The notes beneath the pieces were generated by a model. The model made no database searches. It had not been told where the DNA came from and worked only from the letters and a program-made list of their open reading frames with translations. The position numbers were made by a program, and so were the translations under genes. Shown piece after piece: positions 1 to 8,232 of a stretch of DNA of 64,000 bases. The first letter of the stretch is position 1; each line of letters begins with the position of its first letter. The DNA comes from Deltaproteobacteria bacterium (lineage in GTDB: Bacteria; Myxococcota_A; Polyangia; Polyangiales; JADJMO01): NCBI GenBank assembly GCA_025363655.1, contig JANYDK010000092.1, forward strand, positions 124,001-188,000, read 5' to 3'.

Positions 1-1
1 G

Positions 2-723
2 GCCGAAGCGCAGCGCCTCGAGAGCCTCGGCAAGCTCGCGGGCGGCATCGCGCACGACTTCAACAACCTCCTCACCGTCGTCTTCGGCGCCGCCGGTCTG
101 CTTCGCGCCAAGGCCAAGGGTGCCTTCGCCGCCGAGCTCGACGACATCGTCGGCGCCGCCGAGCGCGGGCACGAGCTGACCAAACAGCTCCTCTCGATGA
201 GCCGCAGTCAGCCGCTCGAACCGCACCCCATCGATCTCGACGCGCGCACGCACCCTCTCTTGACCATGCTGCGCCGCGTACTCCCCGCGAACATCATCGT
301 CGACATCAACTCGAAGCCGCCCTTGCCGCTCATCGCCGGCGATCCAGGCCAAATCGATCAAGTCTTGATGAACCTCGTGCTCAACGCGCGCGACGCGATG
401 CCGACCGGGGGACGACTCACCGTCGCCAACGAAGCGCTCCTCATCGAGTCCGGTTTCGTGGTGACGCACCCTTGGGCGAGGCTCGGACACTTCGTGCGCA
501 CGACCATCGCCGACACCGGCGGGGGCATGTCCCGCGAGGTCGTCGATCACATCTTGAGCCATTTTTCACGACGCGCGCCGGCTCGGGCGGCACGGGGCTC
601 GGGCTCACGGTGGCGCAAGGCATCGTCCATCGGCACGGCGGCCTCATCCATTGCGAGAGCGAGCTCGGCGTCGGCACCACGTTCCAAGTGCTCTGGCCTG
701 CTGCGCCTTCACCCGAGAATTGA
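2..723 (+). pseudogene. Sensor histidine kinase C-terminal part, interrupted by an apparent -1 frameshift
   Basis: The left edge cuts this gene, so the sensor domain is unseen. Visible parts are the phosphoacceptor helix (LGKLAGGIAHDFNNLLT, the HxFNN type of hybrid kinases), the N-box (NLVLNARDAM) and the G1 box (DTGGGMS). The frame is open from base 2 to about 555. There ATC-TTG-AGC replaces the expected ATC-TTC-GAG (I-F-E-P-F-F-T-T), as if one C were missing. The remaining kinase sequence (FFTTRAGSGGTGLGL, then GGLIHCESELGVGTTF) continues in the next frame to the TGA at 721-723. Read uncorrected, the first frame loses the G2 box and runs on antisense to the next gene. It is either a recent pseudogene or a sequencing error; both halves look otherwise intact, which favours a recent event or an error. 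Confidence 0.8.
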
Positions 724-754
724 AGCCTTTCGCGCGTCTCTCGAGGGCTCTCGA

Positions 755-1615
755 TCACTGCGCCGGCTTCTGACACTCCCCCATCACGTGCAACGCCAGC
801 GCGTCCTCGGGATCCCTCCCGAGCACCGCCTTCGCCGCCGCCATCGCCCCCTCGCGATCGCCGAGCTCCAAGCGCGCCGCCGCCAGCCACCCACCGGCAG
901 TTCTTCCCATCGCGCCGGGTGATTTCGCCAGCGCCTCGAGCCGCACGATCGCCTCGTGCAGCTCCCCCGCACGCAAATCACGACGGGCGAGCAAGAGCTG
1001 CGTCTCCGGTCGATCGCCGAGGCGCATCATCGCTTCGTCGACGATCTGCGACGCCTCGGGATCGCGATCCATCCGCCACAGCACCTCCGCGAGCGCGACC
1101 CATCCCGCCGGATCGTCGGACTGCACTTCGATCAATCGCCGCAGCTGATCGCGCGCCTCATCGAGCGCACCTCGCAACACGAGCAGCCTCGCCAAGTCGG
1201 CGCGCGGCTCCGCGAGCCCCGGATCGATCGCCAGCGCCGCGCGATAGCAACGCTCCGCTTCCACGAAATCGTGCTTCTTTTCCGCCACCACCCCGAGGCC
1301 GACCCAGGCGCCCCCAGCGTCCTTGTCGATCGCCACCGCGCGTCGAAACCGCTTCTCCGCGAGCGCGACGTCACCGCGTGCGAGCTCGAGGAGCCCGAGG
1401 TTGATCCAGGCCTCGACGAAGAGCGGGTGATACTCCACCGCGAGCGACAGCCGCGCCGCCGCGGTATCGAGATCACCCTGCGCGAGAGCCTGCGCGCCGA
1501 GCCGATTGAGCTCGATCGCGTTGGGGTGAATGGGCCCGCGCGGGGCGCAGCCGAGGAACAACCCGAGTGTCAGGACGCAAGCCACGACCCACGCCAACCT
1601 GGACGACGCCTTCAT
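755..1615 (-). CDS. TPR-repeat lipoprotein
   Basis: 286 residues. The N-terminus has a basic start, a hydrophobic stretch (residues 7-21) and a lipobox-like FLG-C23, so it is probably a lipid-anchored periplasmic protein. Residues ~35-280 are tandem tetratricopeptide repeats with the usual pattern (for example LGLLELARGDVALAEKRF and AALAIDPGLAEPRADLA). TPRs are protein-interaction scaffolds; no catalytic motif is seen. It is the last gene of the leftward group beginning near 6490. It faces the truncated histidine kinase tail-to-tail with 31 bp between them. Specific role unknown. Confidence 0.8.
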   Translation of the reverse strand: MKASSRLAWVVACVLTLGLFLGCAPRGPIHPNAIELNRLGAQALAQGDLDTAAARLSLAVEYHPLFVEAWINLGLLELARGDVALAEKRFRRAVAIDKDAGGAWVGLGVVAEKKHDFVEAERCYRAALAIDPGLAEPRADLARLLVLRGALDEARDQLRRLIEVQSDDPAGWVALAEVLWRMDRDPEASQIVDEAMMRLGDRPETQLLLARRDLRAGELHEAIVRLEALAKSPGAMGRTAGGWLAAARLELGDREGAMAAAKAVLGRDPEDALALHVMGECQKPAQ

Positions 1616-1651
1616 GACGAAGGTGTCGACACGAGGCGCTCGCCAGTTGCC

Positions 1652-3898
1652 TCAGTCGTCGTCGGCCGAAGTAATCGGCGTTCGAATCGACATCGGCGAA
1701 AAATCTACGTCCGGCGTATCGCCGCCCGTGCTCTCGCCGACCGGCATGCGTGCCGAGCTCGGATAGTCGCGCGACAGCGGCGCAGCCTCGGTCTTGCTGC
1801 TGCTCGGGTACTGGCTGCTCGCCTGACCTTGGCCCGTCGCCGGCGGGAGCGTGCTCGGGGCCTCGCCGCCGAGGGCCGCTTTGCCTTCGAGGAACTTGAG
1901 CACGTTGGGACCGCCGCAGCGCGCGAGCGAGAGCCGCAAATCACCGGGCAACGGAGTTTCGACGACGAGACGCACGCCGGTGCGCGGATGGGTCAGCTCG
2001 AGGCGCACGCAGTGCAAGAAGGTGCGATCGAGGCCGTGCTTCTCTTCGAAGAAGCGGTTGGTCGGCGCGTGGCCGTAGCGCTCGTCGCCGAGCACGGGGT
2101 GACCGATGGCCGCGAGGTGACGACGAATCTGGTGCGTGCGCCCTTGTTCGGGGATGACGCGAAGGACGCTGTGACCGCCGGCGCCGCCGAGCCAGCGATA
2201 GCGCGTGCGGGCTGCGAGCAGACGGCCTTCGTCGCGGAGATCGCGGGTGATGGCGCCCTTCGACGGCGTGCGACCGCGCGCGGCGGCGAGGTAGATTTTG
2301 CGACCGGTCACGCCACCGAGCGCCTCGGCCCAAACCGCCACGTAGCTCGCCTTGCGCGCGAAGATGACGAGGCCGCTGGTGCCGACGTCGAGCCGGTGCA
2401 CGGGGACCGCGTTCTCGGCACCCGGCAGCTTGCGCACGCGCGCGAGGAGCGAGCCGGCGTATTCGCCTTGCGGCGTCGTCGGTTCGTGCGCCGGCTTTTC
2501 GACGATGACGACCTCGTCGTCGCTATAGGCCACGCGCGGAAGCGGCGTCGCCGACGGCTCGAGGATGGCGACCGTCTCCACCTCTTCGGTGAGCGGGATC
2601 ATGTCGAGCGGTTGCAACGCGGCGGGCGCGTAGCCGAGGCGCACGAAGTGATCGAGATCGCGCGCGAGGGTCTCTGGGTCGCACGAGACGTAGCCGATGG
2701 CGGACGGACGCAGCTGCGCGATTTGCTCGCGTACCAGCGGCGCGACGCCACGACGCGGCGGATTGAGGACGATGGCGTCGAAGATCGATGGACCCTTCGG
2801 CGCCGAAACGCTGTTGCCCGCCTGCGCGAGGCTGCCCATCGGTTGCGTCGCCGGCGCTTGCGACATTTGCGCGGCGCGGAGGAGACGCGAGAGGACGTCG
2901 CTGACCTCGCCGGGAGTCGCCTCGAGCGTGCCGATGCCGCCGAGGACACGCGCCCCTTCGGTGGCCAGCTTGGCGGCCGGCGCGAACGACTCTACGAGCT
3001 GCACGTCGGCGCCGCGCCTTGCGAGCGAGAGACCGATGGCCCCGGAACCGCCGTAAAGATCGAGAATTTTCGTCCCCTTCTTCACGCCCAGGCGATCGCC
3101 GAGCAAGTCGTGGACGCGGCGCGCTTGTCCGCGATGCGCTTGCACGAAGGCGCCGTACGTCGCCACGTGGGCGATGCCGCCGATGTGATCGGTCGCGACC
3201 GTGTCGCCGTCGAGGTGCACGACCTCGCTGCCGAGGACCTGCGGTGACTCGCCTTCGCGGAGGTTGAGCGCGACGCCGGAGATGCGCGGGACCCGCGCAC
3301 GCAGCTCACGCGCCGAAGCACGCAGCTCGTCCATCAGTTCGGGCGTCTTCACGTCGTCGCGCAAGGCGACGAGCGTCACGAGCGCGTGGGCGCCCGGCTG
3401 TTCACCGTCTTGTCCACGCGTCTCGCGAACGTCGAGCGCGCGGATGATCGTCATCGCCGCGCGACCCGGCAGCATCGCCGCCATGCGCCCGAAGACCCAG
3501 CGCTGATCGGTCGACATCTCGCGCACCGCCGCCACCACCTCGGTGATGATCGGCGAGACGACGCGGCACTTCGGCGTGTCGATGACGATGTGACCGCCGC
3601 CGCTGCCGTAGAGCCCGACGATGACGCCGCCGGCGTCTTCGCGCTGCGCCACGACGAGCTTGGCGCGGGTGCGATAGCCGGTGATCGCGTCGGCACCGAG
3701 CGCCGGATGAACGACGGAGAGCTGGAGGGCTGGATACGACTCGATGGCTTCCGCGACGCGGGTGCGTTTGTGGATGAGCTGCGCGTCGTAGGGGAGCTCG
3801 ATGAGGGGACAACCCGCACACCGATCGGCGTGCTCGCAAAGTACGCGCTGCGAGTCGAGGCTATTGGACACGGAATCCCCAATGTAGCGCGCTCTCAC
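1652..3898 (-). CDS. Fusion: TrmA/RlmD-type RNA m5U methyltransferase + RluA-type pseudouridine synthase
   Basis: 748 residues, about the sum of two RNA-modifying enzymes. The N-terminal part (~1-455) is a RumA/TrmA-family methyltransferase. It has an iron-sulfur cysteine cluster C21-x5-C27-x2-C30 plus a later Cys in IDTPKC, a SAM loop (LDLYGGSGAIGLSLA), an NPPR motif and the catalytic Cys406 in YVSCDPETLA. The C-terminal part (~465-690) is an RluA-family pseudouridine synthase with catalytic Asp504 in HRLDVGTSG and the downstream RTHQIRRHLA motif. A Ser/Pro-rich tail of about 60 residues follows. The RNA targets cannot be told; family members modify U in 23S rRNA or tRNA. All key residues of both halves are present, so both activities are expected. 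It lies 62 bp downstream of the phosphorylase gene on the same strand. Confidence 0.9.
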   Translation of the reverse strand: MRARYIGDSVSNSLDSQRVLCEHADRCAGCPLIELPYDAQLIHKRTRVAEAIESYPALQLSVVHPALGADAITGYRTRAKLVVAQREDAGGVIVGLYGSGGGHIVIDTPKCRVVSPIITEVVAAVREMSTDQRWVFGRMAAMLPGRAAMTIIRALDVRETRGQDGEQPGAHALVTLVALRDDVKTPELMDELRASARELRARVPRISGVALNLREGESPQVLGSEVVHLDGDTVATDHIGGIAHVATYGAFVQAHRGQARRVHDLLGDRLGVKKGTKILDLYGGSGAIGLSLARRGADVQLVESFAPAAKLATEGARVLGGIGTLEATPGEVSDVLSRLLRAAQMSQAPATQPMGSLAQAGNSVSAPKGPSIFDAIVLNPPRRGVAPLVREQIAQLRPSAIGYVSCDPETLARDLDHFVRLGYAPAALQPLDMIPLTEEVETVAILEPSATPLPRVAYSDDEVVIVEKPAHEPTTPQGEYAGSLLARVRKLPGAENAVPVHRLDVGTSGLVIFARKASYVAVWAEALGGVTGRKIYLAAARGRTPSKGAITRDLRDEGRLLAARTRYRWLGGAGGHSVLRVIPEQGRTHQIRRHLAAIGHPVLGDERYGHAPTNRFFEEKHGLDRTFLHCVRLELTHPRTGVRLVVETPLPGDLRLSLARCGGPNVLKFLEGKAALGGEAPSTLPPATGQGQASSQYPSSSKTEAAPLSRDYPSSARMPVGESTGGDTPDVDFSPMSIRTPITSADDD

Positions 3899-3960
3899 GC
3901 AACAGTGCCAGCATCGTCGAGGTCTTCACGTCCGAGAGTGTCCGAGCGCGCCTGAGAATG

Positions 3961-4803
3961 TCAGAGCGAGGCGATCAGACGCGTGAGGACGCCGACGAAC
4001 TTGTCGCGGGTGCGATTGGCCGTCTCTTGCACTTCCGCGTGATCGAGCACGCCCTGCGTGAGGCCGGCGCCCTTGTTGGTGATGCAGGAAATGGCGACGA
4101 CGCGCTTGCCGAGGTGTCGCAGCGCGAGCACTTCGGGCACCGTCGACATTCCGACCGCGTCGGCGCCGAGCGTACGGAACATACGAATCTCGGCCGGCGT
4201 CTCGTACGTCGGGCCGGAGAGCGCACAGTAGACGCCTTCGCGCAGGACCACGCCCTCTTTCACCGCCGCTTGATGCGCGCGCTGACGAAGCTCGGGATCG
4301 TACGCCCTCGTCAGATCGACGAAGCGCGCACCGAGGGCGTCGTCGTTCGGCCCGGTGAGCGGATTCCAACCCATCAAATTGAGGTGATCGGAGAGGAGCA
4401 TGAGATCGCCGGGCTCGAGCGCGCCGTTGACGCCACCGGCGGCGTTGGTGAGCACGAACGCCTCGCAGCCCCAACGCGCGAGCGCACGCACCGCGAAGAC
4501 GACGCGATCGGGCGAGTGCCCTTCGTAGCTGTGCACGCGCCCCTGCATACAGGCGACCGGCACCCTCGCAGCGCCACTCCCGACGTATCCGACACAGAGA
4601 TTTCCGGCATGTCCGACGATGGACGAAGCGGGGAAACCGACCTCGCCGTACGGAAGCTTCTTGCCCTCCTCGAGCGTGTCGCCGAAGGCGCCGAGCCCGC
4701 TGCCGAGGACGACGCCGACGCGCGGCGTGAAGCCGTTCGGGACCTTCTGACGGAGGAGCGCGACGGAGGAATCGAGGCGTGAAGCGAGATCGCTGCCGGA
4801 CAT
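3961..4803 (-). CDS. Purine nucleoside phosphorylase (trimeric, PNP/MTAP type)
   Basis: 280 residues from the ATG at 4803; an in-frame extension to 4878 would overlap the upstream gene's end and adds a poly-Arg leader, so I reject it. It phosphorolyses purine nucleosides to base and ribose-1-phosphate in purine salvage. Family motifs are visible: phosphate-binding GSGLG near residue 37, GRVHSYEGHS, TNAAGG, the base-binding stretch GPTYETPAE, and GADAVGMSTVPE. The length matches inosine-guanosine phosphorylases (about 270-290). It starts 19 bp after the FliO-like gene and is probably co-transcribed with it. Confidence 0.93.
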   Translation of the reverse strand: MSGSDLASRLDSSVALLRQKVPNGFTPRVGVVLGSGLGAFGDTLEEGKKLPYGEVGFPASSIVGHAGNLCVGYVGSGAARVPVACMQGRVHSYEGHSPDRVVFAVRALARWGCEAFVLTNAAGGVNGALEPGDLMLLSDHLNLMGWNPLTGPNDDALGARFVDLTRAYDPELRQRAHQAAVKEGVVLREGVYCALSGPTYETPAEIRMFRTLGADAVGMSTVPEVLALRHLGKRVVAISCITNKGAGLTQGVLDHAEVQETANRTRDKFVGVLTRLIASL

Positions 4804-4822
4804 CGCTCGGCACTTAGCAGGA

Positions 4823-5212
4823 TCAGGCGCCGCCGTCGTCACCACGCGGCGCATCCGTCGTCTCACGCGTCGTCGCACGCGCCGACTTGCCGCGGAGCAC
4901 GCGGGCGAGCACGTCGCGGAAGGGTGCAGGCGACGCGGGCGGATTCTCCGGCAACCCGAGCGCCTCCATGCTCGTCGACCCGAGCCGCGTCAGCGCTCCA
5001 TCGCCAGCTCCGACGACCAGCACCCGCTTACCGACGCGCACGAGGTAAATCGCGCGTCTTCCATCGAGCGGTTGCCGCGCCAACACTTGCAGCGGTCCGC
5101 CCCCACGCGGGAGGCCGAGGCGACGTAGCCCCCACGCCGCCGCCCACAACGCGCCACCGAAGACGGCGACGGTGCCGAGCGACTCGAGGACGTATGTGGC
5201 CTCCGGCGACAT
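4823..5212 (-). CDS. FliO-like small membrane protein
   Basis: 129 residues from the ATG at 5212. It has one N-terminal membrane segment (about 8-27, LGTVAVFGGALWAAAWGLRRL). A short beta-rich domain follows (LQVLARQPLDGRRAIYLVRV, then GKRVLVVGAGDGALTRLG). This matches the FliO architecture: TM helix, then 'lgpkeriylVrvgdrwlllG' and 'ltrLg'. A charged tail follows (~95-129). FliO assists assembly of the FliPQR export gate of flagellar type III secretion. No other flagellar or T3SS gene is nearby, so the flagellar role is unproven; it could be a remnant or serve another secretion system. It sits 38 bp after the RlmI-like gene and 19 bp before PNP, in the same orientation. Confidence 0.65.
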   Translation of the reverse strand: MSPEATYVLESLGTVAVFGGALWAAAWGLRRLGLPRGGGPLQVLARQPLDGRRAIYLVRVGKRVLVVGAGDGALTRLGSTSMEALGLPENPPASPAPFRDVLARVLRGKSARATTRETTDAPRGDDGGA

Positions 5213-5250
5213 GAATTTTCTTGGTAATCGCGCGGGTGCGTGGCGTCGAG

Positions 5251-6492
5251 TCAGGCGAGAAACGCCATCTCGAGGTAGCGACCTTCCGGTGCGCAGGCGA
5301 TCGTCGGGTGATCGCCACCAGCCCCGCCGATCTCGGTGACGCGCAAATCGGAGCGACCGAGCGTGGCGTCGTCGAGCGTCGCGAGGAACTCCTCTTGCGA
5401 CACGTGGCTCGAGCACGACGCCGCGCAGAGCACGCCTCCGGGCGCGAGGACCGCCGCGCACCCGGCGTGGAGCCGCCTGTAGGCCTCGATCGCGCGCGGC
5501 TTCTTCGCAGCGCTCGGCGCCATGTTCGGCGGATCGCTGATCACGACGTCCCAACGCTCGCGCCGTTCGGCCGCGCGCTCGAGGAAACGAAACACGTCGG
5601 CGGTGACGAAGACGTGCGAGCTCGGATCGACACCGGCGACCTTGAACGAGCGCTGCGCGGTCGCGTGGGCACCGGCGGCGACGTCGACGGAGGTGACCTC
5701 GGACGCCCCACCGAGCGCCGCATGGAGCGAGAAGCCCCCGGCATAGCTGAAGAGGTTGAGCACGCGCTTGCCCCGAGAGAGCGCCCCGACCCGGCGACGA
5801 TTGTCGCGCTGATCGAGAAATGCGCCTGTTTTCTGGCCTCGCGCGAGATCGACGAGGAAGGGTACGCCGTGCTCGCGAACGACGATCTCGTCTGGCGGGG
5901 CTTCGCCGCGGAGCGGACGTATCTTCTCCTCGACCCCGCGCTCGGTCTCCCGAAGCACGAGGGACGTCACGCCGTGCGCGCCAAGCACCCGGAACGCGGC
6001 GTCGGCCACGCGATCGCACCAGCGCTGCATCGCCGCGCCATCGAGCCGCAAGACGGCGACGTGCCCGTAGCGATCGATGACCACACCAGGGAGCCGATCG
6101 CCTTCGCCGTTGACGACGCGATAGGCCGTGGTCTCTCTGCCCTCGGCTCCATCTCGAATCGAAGCGCGCAAGGCGAAGGCGCGTGCGATGCGACGGGCGA
6201 AGAGCGCTTCGTCGATCTGCTCGTCGAGACCACGGACGTAGACGCGCGCGACGAGCGGACTCTCGGGATCGACGATGGCGCGACCGAGGGGCTCACCACG
6301 CGCGCTGTGCACGACGACCACGTCACCGATCTCGTTGCGCGAGGCCCCACGCGCTTGTTCGGCGAAGATCCACGGATGACCTCGAAGCACGGCGGCGCTC
6401 GCCCCTTCGGTGAGTCCGATTTCGCCTTTCCGCTCGACCTGACGCTCGACCTGACGCTCGACCTGACGTTCGATGGGCCGCTGGCGACGCAT
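5251..6492 (-). CDS. RlmI-like class I SAM-dependent rRNA methyltransferase (PUA + MTase)
   Basis: 413 residues. The N-terminal third is a PUA-like RNA-binding domain (LRGHPWIFAEQ, then VVVHSARGEPLGRAIVDP). The C-terminal part is a Rossmann methyltransferase with motif I (VLNLFSYAGGFSLHAALGG), an Asp ending the second strand (TSVDVA) and motif IV SDPPNMAPS. This is the layout of RlmI-family 23S rRNA cytosine-C5 methyltransferases. The first ~20 residues are a low-complexity repeat, RQVE three times, encoded by a 12-bp tandem repeat. The true start may therefore lie after it. It is the first gene of the leftward group. Confidence 0.85.
   Translation of the reverse strand: MRRQRPIERQVERQVERQVERKGEIGLTEGASAAVLRGHPWIFAEQARGASRNEIGDVVVVHSARGEPLGRAIVDPESPLVARVYVRGLDEQIDEALFARRIARAFALRASIRDGAEGRETTAYRVVNGEGDRLPGVVIDRYGHVAVLRLDGAAMQRWCDRVADAAFRVLGAHGVTSLVLRETERGVEEKIRPLRGEAPPDEIVVREHGVPFLVDLARGQKTGAFLDQRDNRRRVGALSRGKRVLNLFSYAGGFSLHAALGGASEVTSVDVAAGAHATAQRSFKVAGVDPSSHVFVTADVFRFLERAAERRERWDVVISDPPNMAPSAAKKPRAIEAYRRLHAGCAAVLAPGGVLCAASCSSHVSQEEFLATLDDATLGRSDLRVTEIGGAGGDHPTIACAPEGRYLEMAFLA
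6436..6473. repeat. 12-bp tandem repeat at the start of the RlmI-like gene
   Basis: Three consecutive near-identical copies of a 12-base unit (CGCTCGACCTGA on the + strand) and a degenerate fourth. Read on the minus strand they encode repeated RQVE. A slippage-prone minisatellite in the first codons. Confidence 0.85.
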
Positions 6493-6647
6493 GCGGAGCT
6501 TCTACCTTCGTCCCTGCGAGCAGGGAACCGCCACCCTGGACACCCCTGGTGCCCTCCGCCTACACTTCACTCCGCTCTCGCCTTCGGGCCGAGCCATTCC
6601 GAGCCTTTTCGCATTCCGTCGCCTCGTCCAAGGGGGAGCTTCCCATC

Positions 6648-7436
6648 GTGACTCGTCTTCCGCGCATGCTCGCCAGACCCTTCCTTCGTTGGGCAGTCTC
6701 GGCTCTGGGATGCGTCCCGGTGGTCGTCGTGGTCGCCTGCGGAGGCTCGAAGAAGGGCCCCGGCGGAGTCGACGGACGCGACGAATTCGTCGGTGAAGTC
6801 CGAGACATCGAGATCAAGCACGAGCCCTGCGAGCCCGCCGGCCACACGGTGAAGAGCTACAAGGCCGACGATCCGCTCTCCAGCGCCAAGGCCTACGTCA
6901 CCCACGTCTTCGACGGCGCCAAGGAAATCTGCTGGCTCGCCGACCTCAACGGCGACGGGCGCGTCGACGTCTACACGTATTTCGGCGACGACGGCGCCAT
7001 CCGCCGCCGCGAGGCCGCCTACAGCGTCTCGACTGCGATCGACGAAATCGCCCTCTACAAGCAGGGCAATCTCGACATCGTGATGCGCGACACTTCGTAC
7101 GACGGCCACCTCGACACTTGGGACTACTTCGAGAACGGCAAGCTCGCGCGTCGCGAGCGCGACAAGACGGGCGAAGGCCGCATCGACGAGTGGTGGACCT
7201 TCACCCCCGCCGGCGGTGAGAACGCCTCCATCATCCAAGCCGATCCGCGCACCGGAAAGCCCGATCCGTCGCAGAAACTCGACATCAACGTCGCCTTCGG
7301 TGGACCGACGGGACCGACGGCGGTCGGCGCCAAGCCCACCGCCACGGACGCCGGGGTCGACTCCGCCACTGCCCCACCGCCTCCGGCCGCCGTCGATGCA
7401 GGCAAGCCGGCCGATGCTGGAAAGGACGCCAAGTGA
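6648..7436 (+). CDS. Lipoprotein with EF-hand-like calcium loops (upstream paralogue)
   Basis: 262 residues from the GTG at 6648, chosen because AGGGGGAG lies 9 bp upstream and the lipobox VVA-C then sits behind a normal signal peptide; the frame opens earlier, at 6549, without a good site. After the lipid-anchored Cys come two or three short repeats. Each has an aspartate loop followed by aromatic residues, such as DLNGDGRVDVYTYF and TSYDGHLDTWDYFENGK. These loops resemble calcium-binding dockerin/EF-hand loops. The tail is rich in Ala, Pro and Thr. The stop overlaps the start of the next gene (TGATG), and that protein has the same design. Function unknown; probably outer-membrane attached. 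Confidence 0.75.
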   Translation: MTRLPRMLARPFLRWAVSALGCVPVVVVVACGGSKKGPGGVDGRDEFVGEVRDIEIKHEPCEPAGHTVKSYKADDPLSSAKAYVTHVFDGAKEICWLADLNGDGRVDVYTYFGDDGAIRRREAAYSVSTAIDEIALYKQGNLDIVMRDTSYDGHLDTWDYFENGKLARRERDKTGEGRIDEWWTFTPAGGENASIIQADPRTGKPDPSQKLDINVAFGGPTGPTAVGAKPTATDAGVDSATAPPPPAAVDAGKPADAGKDAK

Positions 7437-8200
7437 TGCGCGTATCCCCCCGCCCCCGCCTCCGCCTCGAACGCGTGCTGATGATCGCCGCGCCGCTCGT
7501 CATCACGGCGCTCGTCGCTTGTGGGGGTCCCTCCGCCAAGAGTGCCGCCAAAGAGAAGCCGAAGACCGTCGCCAGCGGCGCCTTCAAGAACGCCTCGCGC
7601 TGCGACGCCAACCAGCCCGGTCGCGAGCTCAGCTACCACGACCTCAGCGGCTCCGGCCGCCCCGACATGGTCGAGGTCATCGGCTACGCCAAGGATTCGA
7701 GCGGCATCAGCGAAGGTCGCGCCATCTGCATGGAGCTCGACACCAACCGCGACGGCACCCTCGACCTGCTCCGCGTCTTCGACGACAAGGGCCAAATCGA
7801 GAGCGAAGAGGCCGATCGCAACTACGATGGCAAGGCCGACATCTGGATCCACTACGAGAAGGGCCTGGTCGCCAAGCAGGACTTCGACTCGATGTTCAAG
7901 GGCACCGCCGACGAGTACCACTACTACCGCGACGGCAAGCTGAAGCGCATCGAGCGCGATCGCAACGCCGACGGCAAGGTCGACGTCTGGGAGTTCTATC
8001 TCGCCGACGGTCGCCTCGAGCGCATGGGCGTCGACCTCGACTTCAACGGCAAGGTCGACGTCTGGTACCGCGACGAGCTCGCGCGGGCCGAGCAGAAGAA
8101 GGTGGCAGGCGCTGCGGCGGCTGCTTCCGCGGCGGCAGCCCCGGTCCCGAGCGGCAGCGCTGCGCCTCCGAACAAGAAGAAGGCCGGCGAAGCCGAGTGA
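7436..8200 (+). CDS. Lipoprotein with EF-hand-like calcium loops (downstream paralogue)
   Basis: 254 residues from ATG 7436; a GTG one codon earlier is equally possible. Signal peptide and lipobox LVA-C are followed by four aspartate loops of the type DxNxDGxxD with trailing aromatic residues: DTNRDGTLDLLRVF, DRNYDGKADIWIHY, DRNADGKVDVWEFY and DLDFNGKVDVWY. The last has Asn where Asp is usual. The C-terminus is an Ala/Pro/Lys-rich tail. Same architecture as the gene before it, which its start overlaps, so the pair probably arose by duplication and is translated together. No enzymatic motif. Function unknown; calcium binding is inferred from loop shape only. Confidence 0.78.
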   Translation: MRVSPRPRLRLERVLMIAAPLVITALVACGGPSAKSAAKEKPKTVASGAFKNASRCDANQPGRELSYHDLSGSGRPDMVEVIGYAKDSSGISEGRAICMELDTNRDGTLDLLRVFDDKGQIESEEADRNYDGKADIWIHYEKGLVAKQDFDSMFKGTADEYHYYRDGKLKRIERDRNADGKVDVWEFYLADGRLERMGVDLDFNGKVDVWYRDELARAEQKKVAGAAAAASAAAAPVPSGSAAPPNKKKAGEAE

Positions 8201-8208
8201 GCTGACGA

Positions 8209-8232
8209 GACTCGACGTCAAAACGTCGAGTC
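8209..8232. terminator. Perfect 10-bp hairpin between convergent genes
   Basis: GACTCGACGT at 8209-8218 pairs exactly with ACGTCGAGTC at 8223-8232 across a CAAA loop. It lies between the stop of the rightward lipoprotein pair (8200) and the stop of the leftward hydrolase (8231). No T-run follows on either strand, so if it terminates transcription it does so in both directions and not by the classical U-tract. Confidence 0.5.

Noticed and set aside
956-3247. 763-residue plus-strand frame
   Set aside because: Antisense to the TPR lipoprotein and the methyltransferase fusion; Arg-rich, no motifs, a product of high GC3.
4823-6019. 398-residue frame
   Set aside because: The front ~270 residues are antisense-like Arg-rich shadow of the RlmI-like gene; the real product starts at 5212.
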